A stretch of DNA of 64,000 nucleotides from UBA5195 sp034432755 (GCA_034432755.1 DAOUBQ010000028.1:1-64000), one strand, 5' to 3'. Shown: positions 42,387-50,419, counted from the stretch's first letter. The notes: generated by a model from the sequence alone, not told the origin. Numbers and translations: made by a program.

Positions 42387-44213
42387 TAGTTCGCTTGCCA
42401 ATTCATCATCCACCCGCGTCTGAATGTCGTAAATCTTGCGATACATGCCATCCTGTGCAACGAGTTCGGCGTGCGTTCCCATTTGGATGATTTCACCTTT
42501 GTCGAGGACGACAATCAGGTCGGCATTCATTACCGACTGGATGCGGTGGGCGATAATGAAGGTGGTGCGGTTCTCCATCAGGCTGTTCATGGCCTGGCGA
42601 ATTTCGGCTTCGGTTTCGGTATCCACGCTGGAGGTTGAGTCGTCCAAAATGAGGATGCGCGGGTTCTTGAGGATGGTGCGGGCAATCGTGACGCGTTGTT
42701 TCTGCCCGCCAGAAAGGGTGACGCCCTTCTCGCCGACGATGGTTTTGTAGCCATCGGGGAAAGACATGATGGCCTCGTGGATGGCGGCGGCTCTGGCGGC
42801 GGATTCTATCTCCTCGTCGCTGACGCGCCGGTTGACACCAATGGCGATGTTCTCGCGGATGGAGCGGCTGAACAGAAAGGGTTCCTGCTCGACAATGCCG
42901 ATTTGCTGACGCAGATACTCGCGCGGGTAGTCGCGGATGTCGACTCCGTCCACCAGGATGCGTCCGCCGGTGTATTCGTGGAAGCGCGGCAACAGGTTGA
43001 CCAGCGAGGTCTTGCCGGAGCCGGTCGAACCTATCAGCGCCACCGACTGCCCTGGTTTGACGGTGAATGAGATATTTTTCAAGACATCGGTTTCACCATC
43101 CGAATACATAAACGATACGTTTTCAAAAGTCACTTCGCCCTTGACCGGCTCGTTTGGCTGCACATTACCGCCAAACAAGTCTTCGCGTTCCTGCTTCATA
43201 ATCTCCAGCAGGCGTCCATACGAGACCATGCCGGTTGAGGTTTGCACAATCAGGCGGCCCAAGTTGCGAATCGGCCAGATGAGCCAGACTACCAGACCAA
43301 CATAGGCCAGGTAAGTGCCGACCGTAATTTCACCGTTAATCACCATCAGGCCGGCAAAGACGAACCCGCCCAGCATTTGCAGGCCAAGAACAATGTCCGA
43401 AAGCGGCCAGAAGAGCGAGTGCATGAAGAGCAAAATTTTCCCTTTCAGGTACTTGCCCCAGTTCTCTTTTTCAAACTTGCCTTTTTCGTAATCCTGGCGG
43501 GCGAAGGCCTTGACCACGCGTACGCCGGTCAGGTTTTCTTGCAGGGCGGTGGAGAGCGCGGCCTCTTGCTCCTGGTATTCTTCGTAGGCTTTGGTCACTT
43601 TTTTGAAGAACCAGACCGAGACGAGCAAAATTGGGGGGATGGAGATGACTGAAACCAGGCCGAGTTTAAGGCTAATGCTTAAAATGGCAAACCAGTTGAT
43701 GAAAAACAGAAGCAAAATGCGTCCCACGCCGATGGCCTGTTCGCTGAAGAAGCGGCGCAGGGCGTCCACATCCGAGGTGACGCGTTCGATCAGGTCGCCC
43801 GTCGGGGTTGTGCTGTGGTAGGTGAAACTCAGCCGCTGGATGTGGTCAAACAGGAAGTTGCGCAGCCGGCGGGTAATGCCCTCGGCGGTGTAGGCCGCCA
43901 GCCGGCCCGATAGAAAAGCGAACCCGCCTTCGACTGCCGCAAATCCGACAAAAGCCAGGCCGATGAGCAGGAAAGTTTGCCCCAGGTTAGGAACGATGGG
44001 TTGGGCTGCGCCGCCGACCAAATCAGCGAAGTAGCGCAGCACGAACAGGGTGGCAGTTTTTGCAAGCGCTGAGATGGCCAGGGTGAAAACCGCGCCGCCA
44101 TAAGGCAGGTGGTAGCCAGCCATAGCCCGCCAAAGACCTTTCAGGCGGTTGGCCGCAATGGCCTTGCGAAAGTCAAAGTAGGTGGAAGGTTGGGAGGTTG
44201 CCAGGGTTGCCAT
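42366..44213 (-). CDS. ABC exporter half-transporter, degenerate-site subunit
   Basis: 615 residues from ATG 44213, which has GGAGACAAA just upstream. A longer reading to 44369 crosses a terminator hairpin and is not credible. Six membrane helices, then Walker A GSTGSGKTS (about 393), signature VTLSGGQKQR, and Walker B ILILDDSTSSVD (about 519). The catalytic Glu is Asp, the mark of the non-hydrolysing site in heterodimeric exporters. First gene of the operon. Its leader carries a small ORF and an intrinsic terminator, so expression is very probably controlled by attenuation. Confidence 0.85.
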   Translation of the reverse strand: MATLATSQPSTYFDFRKAIAANRLKGLWRAMAGYHLPYGGAVFTLAISALAKTATLFVLRYFADLVGGAAQPIVPNLGQTFLLIGLAFVGFAAVEGGFAFLSGRLAAYTAEGITRRLRNFLFDHIQRLSFTYHSTTPTGDLIERVTSDVDALRRFFSEQAIGVGRILLLFFINWFAILSISLKLGLVSVISIPPILLVSVWFFKKVTKAYEEYQEQEAALSTALQENLTGVRVVKAFARQDYEKGKFEKENWGKYLKGKILLFMHSLFWPLSDIVLGLQMLGGFVFAGLMVINGEITVGTYLAYVGLVVWLIWPIRNLGRLIVQTSTGMVSYGRLLEIMKQEREDLFGGNVQPNEPVKGEVTFENVSFMYSDGETDVLKNISFTVKPGQSVALIGSTGSGKTSLVNLLPRFHEYTGGRILVDGVDIRDYPREYLRQQIGIVEQEPFLFSRSIRENIAIGVNRRVSDEEIESAARAAAIHEAIMSFPDGYKTIVGEKGVTLSGGQKQRVTIARTILKNPRILILDDSTSSVDTETEAEIRQAMNSLMENRTTFIIAHRIQSVMNADLIVVLDKGEIIQMGTHAELVAQDGMYRKIYDIQTRVDDELASELSEFDVR

Positions 44214-44261
44214 TTTGTCTCCAAAAACCAAGAACGTCGAAGCGCTTCCGCGCTGCACAAT

Positions 44262-44293
44262 AAAAAAGTCACGGCGTTGGTGCGCCGTGACTT
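44262..44293 (-). terminator. attenuator terminator in the ABC operon leader
   Basis: On the minus strand, AAGTCACGGCG pairs perfectly over 11 bp with CGCCGTGACTT (loop CACCAA), followed by TTTTTTA. It lies after the leader ORF and before the ABC start codon, so transcription must pass it to reach the exporter genes. Confidence 0.8.
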
Positions 44294-44322
44294 GTGAACC
44301 ATAAAGACACAAAGGATTGACG

Positions 44323-44403
44323 TTATTTGTCAACAGGCGCACTCCGAGGACGTACAAATACGCTCGCAACAGGCTCTAAACGGAAAACGATGTTGTACAT
44401 CAT
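44323..44403 (-). CDS. leader peptide of the ABC exporter operon
   Basis: 26 residues, MMYNIVFRLEPVASVFVRPR then SAPVDK and TAA. AAAGGAGG (44420-44413) stands 9 nt before the first ATG, the strongest RBS in the operon, although the peptide has no domain. Its stop lies 30 nt before the terminator hairpin. This is the arrangement of bmrB, the leader of Bacillus bmrCD, in which antibiotic-stalled ribosomes prevent terminator formation. Translation and role are inference from position and RBS. Confidence 0.65.
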   Translation of the reverse strand: MMYNIVFRLEPVASVFVRPRSAPVDK

Positions 44404-44445
44404 GAAGTGCGGCCTCCTTTCGTGAGAGTAAGATTAACACAAAGG

Positions 44446-44475
44446 ATTTTATCAGCATCCGCTGAGGTGTGTCAA
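44446..44475 (-). promoter_or_regulatory. consensus promoter of the ABC exporter operon
   Basis: On the minus strand, TTGACA (44475-44470), 18-bp spacer, TAAAAT (44451-44446). The -35 is perfect. Confidence 0.8.
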
Positions 44476-44481
44476 GGGCTT

Positions 44482-44499
44482 TTTAGATATACATCTAAA
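44482..44499. promoter_or_regulatory. operator-like dyad between divergent genes
   Basis: TTTAGAT-ATAC-ATCTAAA, 7-bp arms, lying 6 bp upstream of the -35 box of the ABC promoter and about 56 bp upstream of the aminotransferase -10. A dimeric regulator site is likely; the family is unknown. Confidence 0.5.
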
Positions 44500-44555
44500 T
44501 TTGCGAGCGGGTTGCGTTTTTGGCGCTTTGGGCGATGGAAGGAGCCGGGCTGCGG

Positions 44556-44561
44556 TACAAT
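44556..44561 (+). promoter_or_regulatory. -10 box of a probably leaderless promoter
   Basis: TACAAT ends 7 nt before the ATG at 44569, and no RBS is present. Confidence 0.4.
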
Positions 44562-44568
44562 TTGCAGT

Positions 44569-45399
44569 ATGGTGAAACTATATGCGCTTGTGCCTGATTT
44601 GCATGAAATCTTTTTGGAGGATTCGTCCTCGCTCGATGCGGTTTCTCGTCAGTTGCCGCAGGGGTTGTATTCCACCTTTCGCACATACGCCGGGCGGACA
44701 AAGGCGCTTGGCCTGGAAATGCACCTGAGCCGCCTTTACGACCCGTTACCGAGTCTTGGCATTCGGGCAGTCGTTGCTCCGTCAGAATTGCGCACCGCGT
44801 TGCGGGAAACGCTGCGCAATTTCGAGGCAGATGAGGCCCGGGCGCGGATAACTCTCTCTACAACAGAACACGCCGGGGAGGTGTTTTTTGCCCTTGAGCC
44901 GCTGAAAGCGCCCGATGAAACGGTGTACCAGCGAGGCGTGCGGGTGGTCTTTGCGCCAGTGGAACGGAAAACGCCCCGGCTCAAGACCACCGCGTTTATC
45001 GGTCAAAGCAGCGAGGCGCGAACATCCATCTTAAAAAACGGGGTTTATGAAGCCCTGATGGTGCGACATGGCCGGATTTTGGAGGGTTTAACGAGCAATT
45101 TTTACGCTGTCAGGAATGGCGTAATCATCACTGCCCGCGAAGGGATTTTGCTGGGCGTGACCCGGCGCTATGTGCTGCGCCTGGCACGCTCGAACGGAAT
45201 CGGAATTGAATATCGCCCACCGCGCGTGGAGGAACGGCCAATCTGGGACGAAGCCTTCATTACATCCAGCGGGCGCGGGGTGGTGCCGGTGACGGAGGTT
45301 GACGGGCAGCTGGTAGGCACTGGTCAGGTGGGCGAGATTGCCCGTCTGCTGCGGCGAGTGTATGACGAGTATGTGGTGAAGAAGGCGGAGCGAATTTAA
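44569..45399 (+). CDS. class IV aminotransferase (IlvE/Dat/PabC family)
   Basis: 276 residues from ATG 44569, placed by the TACAAT box just before it. PLP-fold landmarks: LPQGLYSTFRTY, then LKTTAFIGQSSEA (catalytic Lys), GRILEGLTSNFYAV (cofactor phosphate loop), GILLGVTRRYVLRLA and EAFITSSGRGVVPV. It is either a branched-chain/D-amino-acid aminotransferase or aminodeoxychorismate lyase; these cannot be separated by eye. It is divergent from the ABC exporter with a shared control region. Confidence 0.8.
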   Translation: MVKLYALVPDLHEIFLEDSSSLDAVSRQLPQGLYSTFRTYAGRTKALGLEMHLSRLYDPLPSLGIRAVVAPSELRTALRETLRNFEADEARARITLSTTEHAGEVFFALEPLKAPDETVYQRGVRVVFAPVERKTPRLKTTAFIGQSSEARTSILKNGVYEALMVRHGRILEGLTSNFYAVRNGVIITAREGILLGVTRRYVLRLARSNGIGIEYRPPRVEERPIWDEAFITSSGRGVVPVTEVDGQLVGTGQVGEIARLLRRVYDEYVVKKAERI

Positions 45400-45405
45400 A
45401 GGAGA

Positions 45406-45435
45406 GGGATGAGCAGGCACTGATTCACTCATCCC
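45406..45435 (+). terminator. possible terminator after the aminotransferase gene
   Basis: GGGATGAG (45406-45413) pairs with CTCATCCC (45428-45435). No T-run follows, so the call is weak. Confidence 0.35.
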
Positions 45436-45465
45436 GGTGACTGGCATTGGGGGAGGGGAGGCAGT

Positions 45466-45604
45466 CAACAGTGATCAGTTATCAGTTATCAGTGAGCAGA
45501 ACCACGCTTGACTGATTACTGATTACTGATTACTGATGACTGTTCACTGATGACTGATCGATGACTGTTCACTGATGACTGATCAACTGAATACTGGACA
45601 CTGA
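45466..45604. repeat. CAGTTATCAGT / GATTACTGATTACTGATGACTG repeat tract
   Basis: About a dozen imperfect units built from ATCAGT and its complement ACTGAT, spaced 6-8 bp, with two longer near-identical blocks containing TGACTGTTCACTGATGACTG. Same family as 215-300. It is noncoding, and lies immediately upstream of the recombinase promoter. Confidence 0.75.
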
Positions 45605-45612
45605 AAAGGGGG

Positions 45613-45640
45613 TTGCTTTTGGGCGGTTTTTGGGTATAAT
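45613..45640 (+). promoter_or_regulatory. promoter of the tyrosine recombinase gene
   Basis: TTGCTT (45613-45618), 16-bp spacer, TATAAT (45635-45640). A second TATAAT lies at 45661-45666. Confidence 0.5.
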
Positions 45641-45692
45641 GGGTTTATGATTCACTTAAGTATAATTAATGAAAACATAAAAAACTGCCCCA

Positions 45693-46748
45693 ATGAGTGA
45701 CCTCACCCTTCAAGCAGCCATCCAGGAATACCTCGAAATGGTCGAAATGGCGCGCAGCAAGAATACCTACGATACCTATCGTTACGCCATGCAGGCTTTC
45801 GTCCACCTGCTGGCCGACCACAAACTTGATGCGGCGGCGACGCCGGTCAGCGAGTTGCGCGAGGACGCCGTCGGTTGGTTCGCGGTCTGGCTCAAGGGTC
45901 ATGCCCCGGCCACCGAGCAATTGTATTTACAGGCGGTGATGGGTTTTTACAAGTTCCTCTCGGCGGAAAAACTGGCCTCCCCCACCCTGCCGCGCATTGA
46001 GCAGCTCATCAAAATGCGCGCCCGCAAAACCGGCCAGCGCCTGCCGCAGTTCCCGCGCGAGGCAATTGAGCAGGTGCTGGAATATGTTTCCGCCTCCCCT
46101 GCCCCTCTCCCTCACCCTGGCTCTCTCCCGCAGGGAGAGGGAGAAGCGGAACGATTGCGCTTCCTGCGTGACCGGGCCTTTCTCGTCACCCTGGCCGATA
46201 CCGGTTTGCGCGTTCACGAGGCCTGCAACCTGCGGCGCGGCGACATTGATTGGAATGAGGGCCGGGCGGTCATCATCGGCAAGGGCGATAAACAGGCCGT
46301 GATTCGCTTCTCCAGCCGGGCGCTGCAGGCGCTCAAAGCGTATCTCGAAGCGCGCGCCAAACTGGATGGCGGTTCGGGGCGTCCGCTCGGCTCGCTGCCG
46401 CTGTTTGCACGTCACGATAAGGGCGCGGGGAAGAAGATTAAGCCAATCACAACCGCCACCGGCAGGAATATCGTTGAGGAACGGGCGCGCGAGGTGCTGG
46501 GCGAGGACGCAGTTGGGAAAATCACGCCGCACTCGTTCCGGCACTACTTCGTGACCACCATCTTACGCGCTTCGGGCAACCTGAAACTGGCCCAGGAACT
46601 GGCCCGCCACGCCAACATCGCCGTCACCCAGCGCTATGCGCACTTGAGCGACGATGAGTTGGACCGGGGCTATCATGAGATTTTCGAGCAGAAAACGGGG
46701 GATTCTGCCAATCTGCGCCAAGGCGCTACCCCAACAACCGTTGATTAA
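45693..46748 (+). CDS. XerC/D-type tyrosine recombinase
   Basis: 351 residues. N-terminal SAM-like domain (about 5-105) and C-terminal catalytic domain with R173 (DTGLRVHEA), a Lys near 197-200, H280 and R283 (HSFRHYFVT), H306 (ELARHANI) and Y315 (TQRYAHLS). All catalytic residues are present. A segment at about 134-152 (SPAPLPHPGSLPQGEGEAE) is encoded by a palindromic repeat inserted in frame. No phage or transposon genes adjoin it, so a chromosome-dimer or stray integrase role is open. Its 3' end overlaps the convergent GlnE-like gene by 23 bp. Confidence 0.85.
   Translation: MSDLTLQAAIQEYLEMVEMARSKNTYDTYRYAMQAFVHLLADHKLDAAATPVSELREDAVGWFAVWLKGHAPATEQLYLQAVMGFYKFLSAEKLASPTLPRIEQLIKMRARKTGQRLPQFPREAIEQVLEYVSASPAPLPHPGSLPQGEGEAERLRFLRDRAFLVTLADTGLRVHEACNLRRGDIDWNEGRAVIIGKGDKQAVIRFSSRALQALKAYLEARAKLDGGSGRPLGSLPLFARHDKGAGKKIKPITTATGRNIVEERAREVLGEDAVGKITPHSFRHYFVTTILRASGNLKLAQELARHANIAVTQRYAHLSDDELDRGYHEIFEQKTGDSANLRQGATPTTVD
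46103..46146. repeat. palindromic CTCTCCC-GCA-GGGAGAG element inside the recombinase gene
   Basis: CCTCTCCCTCACCCTGGCTC followed by CTCTCCCGCAGGGAGAGGGA. The inner palindrome is 46123-46139. This CCCTCACCC...CTCTCCC-GCA-GGGAGAG sequence is of a kind widespread as intergenic repeats in many bacteria; here it is translated as HPGSLPQGEGE. Confidence 0.7.
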
Positions 46749-49700
46749 TCTCCTGCACTTCGGTCTGGTAGCGAAGCAGGTCGTTGCGCAGGCGGTCGAG
46801 GTCATTTTCATAGCGCAAACGGCGGGCCAGGAAGGCGAATTCCTCGCTCTGGTAGGGTGGCACCGTGACATCTTTGGCGTTTCCACGCACCACGCGCAGC
46901 GAATCGATGAGCCAGCGCAGGAAGGTGTGGGCCTTGCGCAGGCTGGCGTAATCGGCTTCGGAGAGAATGCCGGCCTGGTGCAGGGCGGTCATGGCTTCGC
47001 GGATGTTGGTGACACGCAGGGCGGGGTTGTCTTTGCCGTGATTGATTTGCAAACCCTGAATCAGATACTCCACATCAACCAGGCCGCCGGGGCTGAATTT
47101 GGCATTGAACGTGCCGCCAGTGACGAGGTGACGAATTTGCCGCTCGCGCATGGCGCGCATGGCGGTCACGTCGAAGGGGCCGCCGTGGTACACATATTCA
47201 TCGCGTAAGCGGCAGAGTTCCACGCCGAGGGCCGGGTCACCAGCGATGGGACGCAGTTTGACCAGGGCCTGACGTTCATACGCCCAGGCCGGGCCGTCAG
47301 GAGCATAGTAGCGGCGGAAGGATTCGAGTGAAACGGCCATGTTGCCGGCTTTTCCGTAGGGGCGCAATTGCAAATCAATTTGGAAAATTCCCTCCTGGCG
47401 GGCGTGAATGGTAGATAAGACCGACTGTACCAGTTTTTCGTAGTAATCACCGATATCGGGAGCAGACGAGGCAGGCGAGTGAAACGGAGAAACCAAGGGG
47501 TCGTAGATGAACATCAACTCGATATCCGAAGCGAACCCCAATTCGCGCCCGCCGCATTTTCCAAGTGCAACCACCGATAATCCGCCAGGGGCGAATTGGG
47601 GAGGGGAAGGCTGACCATATTTGGCGTTCAATTCGGCCTGGCAGCGTTCGAGCGCGGCGGCAATGACGGATTCTGCCAGGTCGGTCAGTTCGGCGGCGAA
47701 ATCCCAAAATTCGGCGGTGAGACCGAGGATGTGGCGCATGTCAATGCGGAAAAGTTCGCGGTCTTTGAAGGCGTTCAGGGCTTCGCGCCAGCTGGGGTAT
47801 TCGCTCTCGCCCAGGGAGCAGGTTTCAATGGTCAGGGCCAGTTCTGCATTGAGGTCGGTGCGTGGTTTGGCGGCGGTCAGCGATTCGACATCGCGCACCA
47901 CCGGGAACAGGTTGGCATATTGCATACGAAGGAAGTCGTCCCACAGGAAGTCGCTCACGCCGAGGACGCGCGCCAGGGCCTTGAGGACATCGGAGCGTTC
48001 GAGCGAGGCGATTTCGTCGGGCCAGTTGGGGCGTTGGAAAAGTTGGTAGATGAATTCGCGGAAGTGCAGCAGGGCCGCTTCGGGGTTGGGGGAATGCGGC
48101 AGCAGGTGGGTGAAGTGCTTAATCAGCACAATGGCGGCACGCAGTTCGCGCTGTTTTTGGGGCGATTCGATTTTGCGGCCCTCGGCGTCAGTGACATAAA
48201 GCACATCTTTGACACGGCTGCCAATCGTGCGCACCACCATTCGGGCGATGTTGGTGCGGGTGAAGGCCAAAGCGTTGGTGAATTCATATAAAAAGCCAAC
48301 CGTATCAGGCGCGTCAATTCGCAAGACAGTGTAGCGCTGTGAGGCGGTGTTGTCTATTTCGATGTCAATGGGCAGGAGCGGGGAGGATTTTCCTGGCACG
48401 GTTTGGAATGCCGCTCCTACCCGCCTGGCAAGCGCTCCGCGTGCCTCGCGGCGCTGTCCGGTGCGAAGTTTGGCGAGCAGGTCGTAGAGTTCGAGGGTAT
48501 AGTGGCGCCAAATTTCGGGGCTGTGCGGCTCAAAAAAAACTGATTTGACGGTAAAGACATCCACAATTTTGGGGCGGGAAGGCTGGGGCGGGGAGATGGT
48601 TCGAAAACGGCGGGCAGGTGAAGTGCCAGATTGAAATTTGGCCGGAGGAGATTCAGGCTGCGGCGCGGGGTCATCCGGTTCGTAGGTAAAAACGTCGCCG
48701 TCCAGGATATTGAATCCATGCACGAAAAATAATCCGCAGATGACGGATAGTTCGCCGGGGAAGTCGTAGCCGACAATGGTGACGCGCCAGGTTTCGTCTT
48801 GGTGGGGAATGGCTTCAACCACTGCTGGAGCGTTTTCATTCAATTTTTGGGCGAGGGCAGCATGATGCTGGATTTCGGCGGGCGAAAATGTCTCGCTGTA
48901 AGAGGCATCCATGCGCGAAATGTGCTGGCGGACGAGCGGGGAAGGTTCGTTGGTCATGGGTTCGTTCCCTATTTGGCGCAGATAAACGGCGCGGATGGCG
49001 TGGCAGTGTTCCTGGTAACGGGCCAGAAAGGTTTCGCCATCGGGAAAGCCGAGGCGGCGGGCGAGAAGGGTGATGGCGCGCGGTTCAGAAGGCAGGGTGT
49101 ACGTCTGCCTGTAGTCCATCATTTGCAGGTAGTGTTCGATGGTGCGCAAAAAGATGTAGCCGTCGGTCAGGATTCGGGTATCTATGGAGGAAAGCAACCC
49201 GACAGCCCGCAGACGCGGGAGGGCTTTGAGCGTGGCGCGGGTGCGAATTTGTGGATACAGACTGACGTAGGCCAGTTGCAGGTATTGAACGACAAATTCG
49301 ACATCGCGGATGGAGCCGGCGCCGAGTTTAACTTCGCCCCAGGTGCGGCCTTTTTCGCGCAGGAATTCTTCGGTGCGCTGTTTCATGGCAAAAACCCCGG
49401 TGCGAATTTCTTGAGGCGGCAGGCCAAAAATATATGGGTGGGCAAACTCGCGTAATTGCTCTCCGAGCGATAAATCTCCGGCGATGGGGCGGACTTTAAG
49501 CAGGGCTTGCTTTTCCCAGAGGCGGGCGTGCTGTTCGAGATATGTCAAGTACCCGGCCAGGGTGGGGACGAGCGGACCATCTTTGCCCCAGGGGCGCAGG
49601 CGCGTATCAACACGGTAGAGGAATCCGTGCGCGGTATTGGAGGAGAGGATTTCGATGAGTTTTTGGGCGAGGGGAATATAGTTAAGCGTTGCGTCACGCG

Positions 49701-50370
49701 AAACAAAAAGCAGGTCTATGTCGGATGAGTAGTTCAGTTCGCGGCCCCCCAGTTTGCCCATGGCCAAGACGGTAAAGCCATCATGAGCAATACCAGTCTG
49801 TTTGGAGGCCAGGTGAAGACTGACCCGAATCAGGGCGATGGCGAGGCGCGAAATCTGCGAAATCACCGTTTGGAGGTCGTACAGGCCGAGGAAGTCGCTG
49901 GCGCCAATGCGCAGGAGCTCTGATTTTTGGTAGATACGGAGCAGGTCGGGGGCAGATAAGGCAGTAGGTGAGAAAGCGGATGGGTCCCGGAGGATGGCTT
50001 CGGCTTCGGATTGGATTTGTTCGATGGTTTTACGGCGCGCCAACGCCTGGCGGTCAAGTAAGAGCGATAGAAATTGCGGATTGCGCAGGATAATTTCGGT
50101 CAGAAATTGGCTGGCTGAGAAGAGCGTAACCAGAATTTCGATGACGCGCGGGTTTTGTTCTAGAATGGAGACCAGGCCAGGGCCGTAGCTTTCAGCAAAG
50201 CGCTCAAAATTGACCAAAGAACGGTGGGGGTCGGCTGCCGAGCTGAGGGTGGTGAGCAGGGTGGGGGCAATTCTCTCAAAGTCGGCGCTGTGCAAGGCCA
50301 TGCGGGCGAGAGCAGCCTCGGCAGCCTGACGGTTGGCAAAGGGAATCAAATGCAACGAGCTTTCAGCCAT
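46726..50370 (-). CDS. GlnE-like adenylyltransferase/deadenylylase with ACT-like domains
   Basis: 1214 residues, longer than the usual 950 or so. Two nucleotidyltransferase domains are present: AMGKLGGRELNYSSDIDLLF (203-222) and ALGKCGGRELGFASDIELMF (about 933-953), each followed by a GlnE-type helical domain. The second motif has D-x-E instead of D-x-D. Between them lie two ACT-like segments, about 525-600 (VTIVGYDFPGELSVICGLFF) and 677-740 (YTVLRIDAPDTVGFLYEFTN). ACT pairs are typical of GlnD, which senses glutamine. I infer a glutamine-synthetase modifying enzyme with built-in sensing. Start ATG 50370 has a -10 box 6 nt upstream. Confidence 0.75.
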   Translation of the reverse strand: MAESSLHLIPFANRQAAEAALARMALHSADFERIAPTLLTTLSSAADPHRSLVNFERFAESYGPGLVSILEQNPRVIEILVTLFSASQFLTEIILRNPQFLSLLLDRQALARRKTIEQIQSEAEAILRDPSAFSPTALSAPDLLRIYQKSELLRIGASDFLGLYDLQTVISQISRLAIALIRVSLHLASKQTGIAHDGFTVLAMGKLGGRELNYSSDIDLLFVSRDATLNYIPLAQKLIEILSSNTAHGFLYRVDTRLRPWGKDGPLVPTLAGYLTYLEQHARLWEKQALLKVRPIAGDLSLGEQLREFAHPYIFGLPPQEIRTGVFAMKQRTEEFLREKGRTWGEVKLGAGSIRDVEFVVQYLQLAYVSLYPQIRTRATLKALPRLRAVGLLSSIDTRILTDGYIFLRTIEHYLQMMDYRQTYTLPSEPRAITLLARRLGFPDGETFLARYQEHCHAIRAVYLRQIGNEPMTNEPSPLVRQHISRMDASYSETFSPAEIQHHAALAQKLNENAPAVVEAIPHQDETWRVTIVGYDFPGELSVICGLFFVHGFNILDGDVFTYEPDDPAPQPESPPAKFQSGTSPARRFRTISPPQPSRPKIVDVFTVKSVFFEPHSPEIWRHYTLELYDLLAKLRTGQRREARGALARRVGAAFQTVPGKSSPLLPIDIEIDNTASQRYTVLRIDAPDTVGFLYEFTNALAFTRTNIARMVVRTIGSRVKDVLYVTDAEGRKIESPQKQRELRAAIVLIKHFTHLLPHSPNPEAALLHFREFIYQLFQRPNWPDEIASLERSDVLKALARVLGVSDFLWDDFLRMQYANLFPVVRDVESLTAAKPRTDLNAELALTIETCSLGESEYPSWREALNAFKDRELFRIDMRHILGLTAEFWDFAAELTDLAESVIAAALERCQAELNAKYGQPSPPQFAPGGLSVVALGKCGGRELGFASDIELMFIYDPLVSPFHSPASSAPDIGDYYEKLVQSVLSTIHARQEGIFQIDLQLRPYGKAGNMAVSLESFRRYYAPDGPAWAYERQALVKLRPIAGDPALGVELCRLRDEYVYHGGPFDVTAMRAMRERQIRHLVTGGTFNAKFSPGGLVDVEYLIQGLQINHGKDNPALRVTNIREAMTALHQAGILSEADYASLRKAHTFLRWLIDSLRVVRGNAKDVTVPPYQSEEFAFLARRLRYENDLDRLRNDLLRYQTEVQEINQRLLG

Positions 50371-50376
50371 AAAGGG

Positions 50377-50404
50377 ATTATACTATTTGCACCTATTCCC
50401 TCAA
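50377..50404 (-). promoter_or_regulatory. promoter of the GlnE-like gene, probably leaderless
   Basis: On the minus strand, TTGAGG (50404-50399), 16-bp spacer, TATAAT (50382-50377), 6 nt before the ATG at 50370. The same bases read TATACT (50379-50384) on the plus strand, pointing at hutH. Confidence 0.65.
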
Positions 50405-50419
50405 CGAGGTTTTCCTCTG

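Noticed and set aside
42366..44369. Longer version of the first ABC gene starting at 44369
   Set aside because: The extra 52 codons cross the attenuator hairpin and have no RBS; ATG 44213 has a good one.
45466..45604. CRISPR-like repeat array
   Set aside because: The units are about 6-12 bp, overlapping and imperfect, without constant-length spacers, and no cas gene is present.
45693..46748. Prophage or integrative element marked by the recombinase
   Set aside because: No phage, conjugation or toxin genes and no tRNA attachment site adjoin; the neighbours are housekeeping genes.
46654..47208. Plus-strand open frame of 184 codons inside the GlnE-like gene
   Set aside because: It is antisense to the catalytic domain of a well-supported gene, has no RBS and no family; likewise 47596-48291 and 48799-49455.
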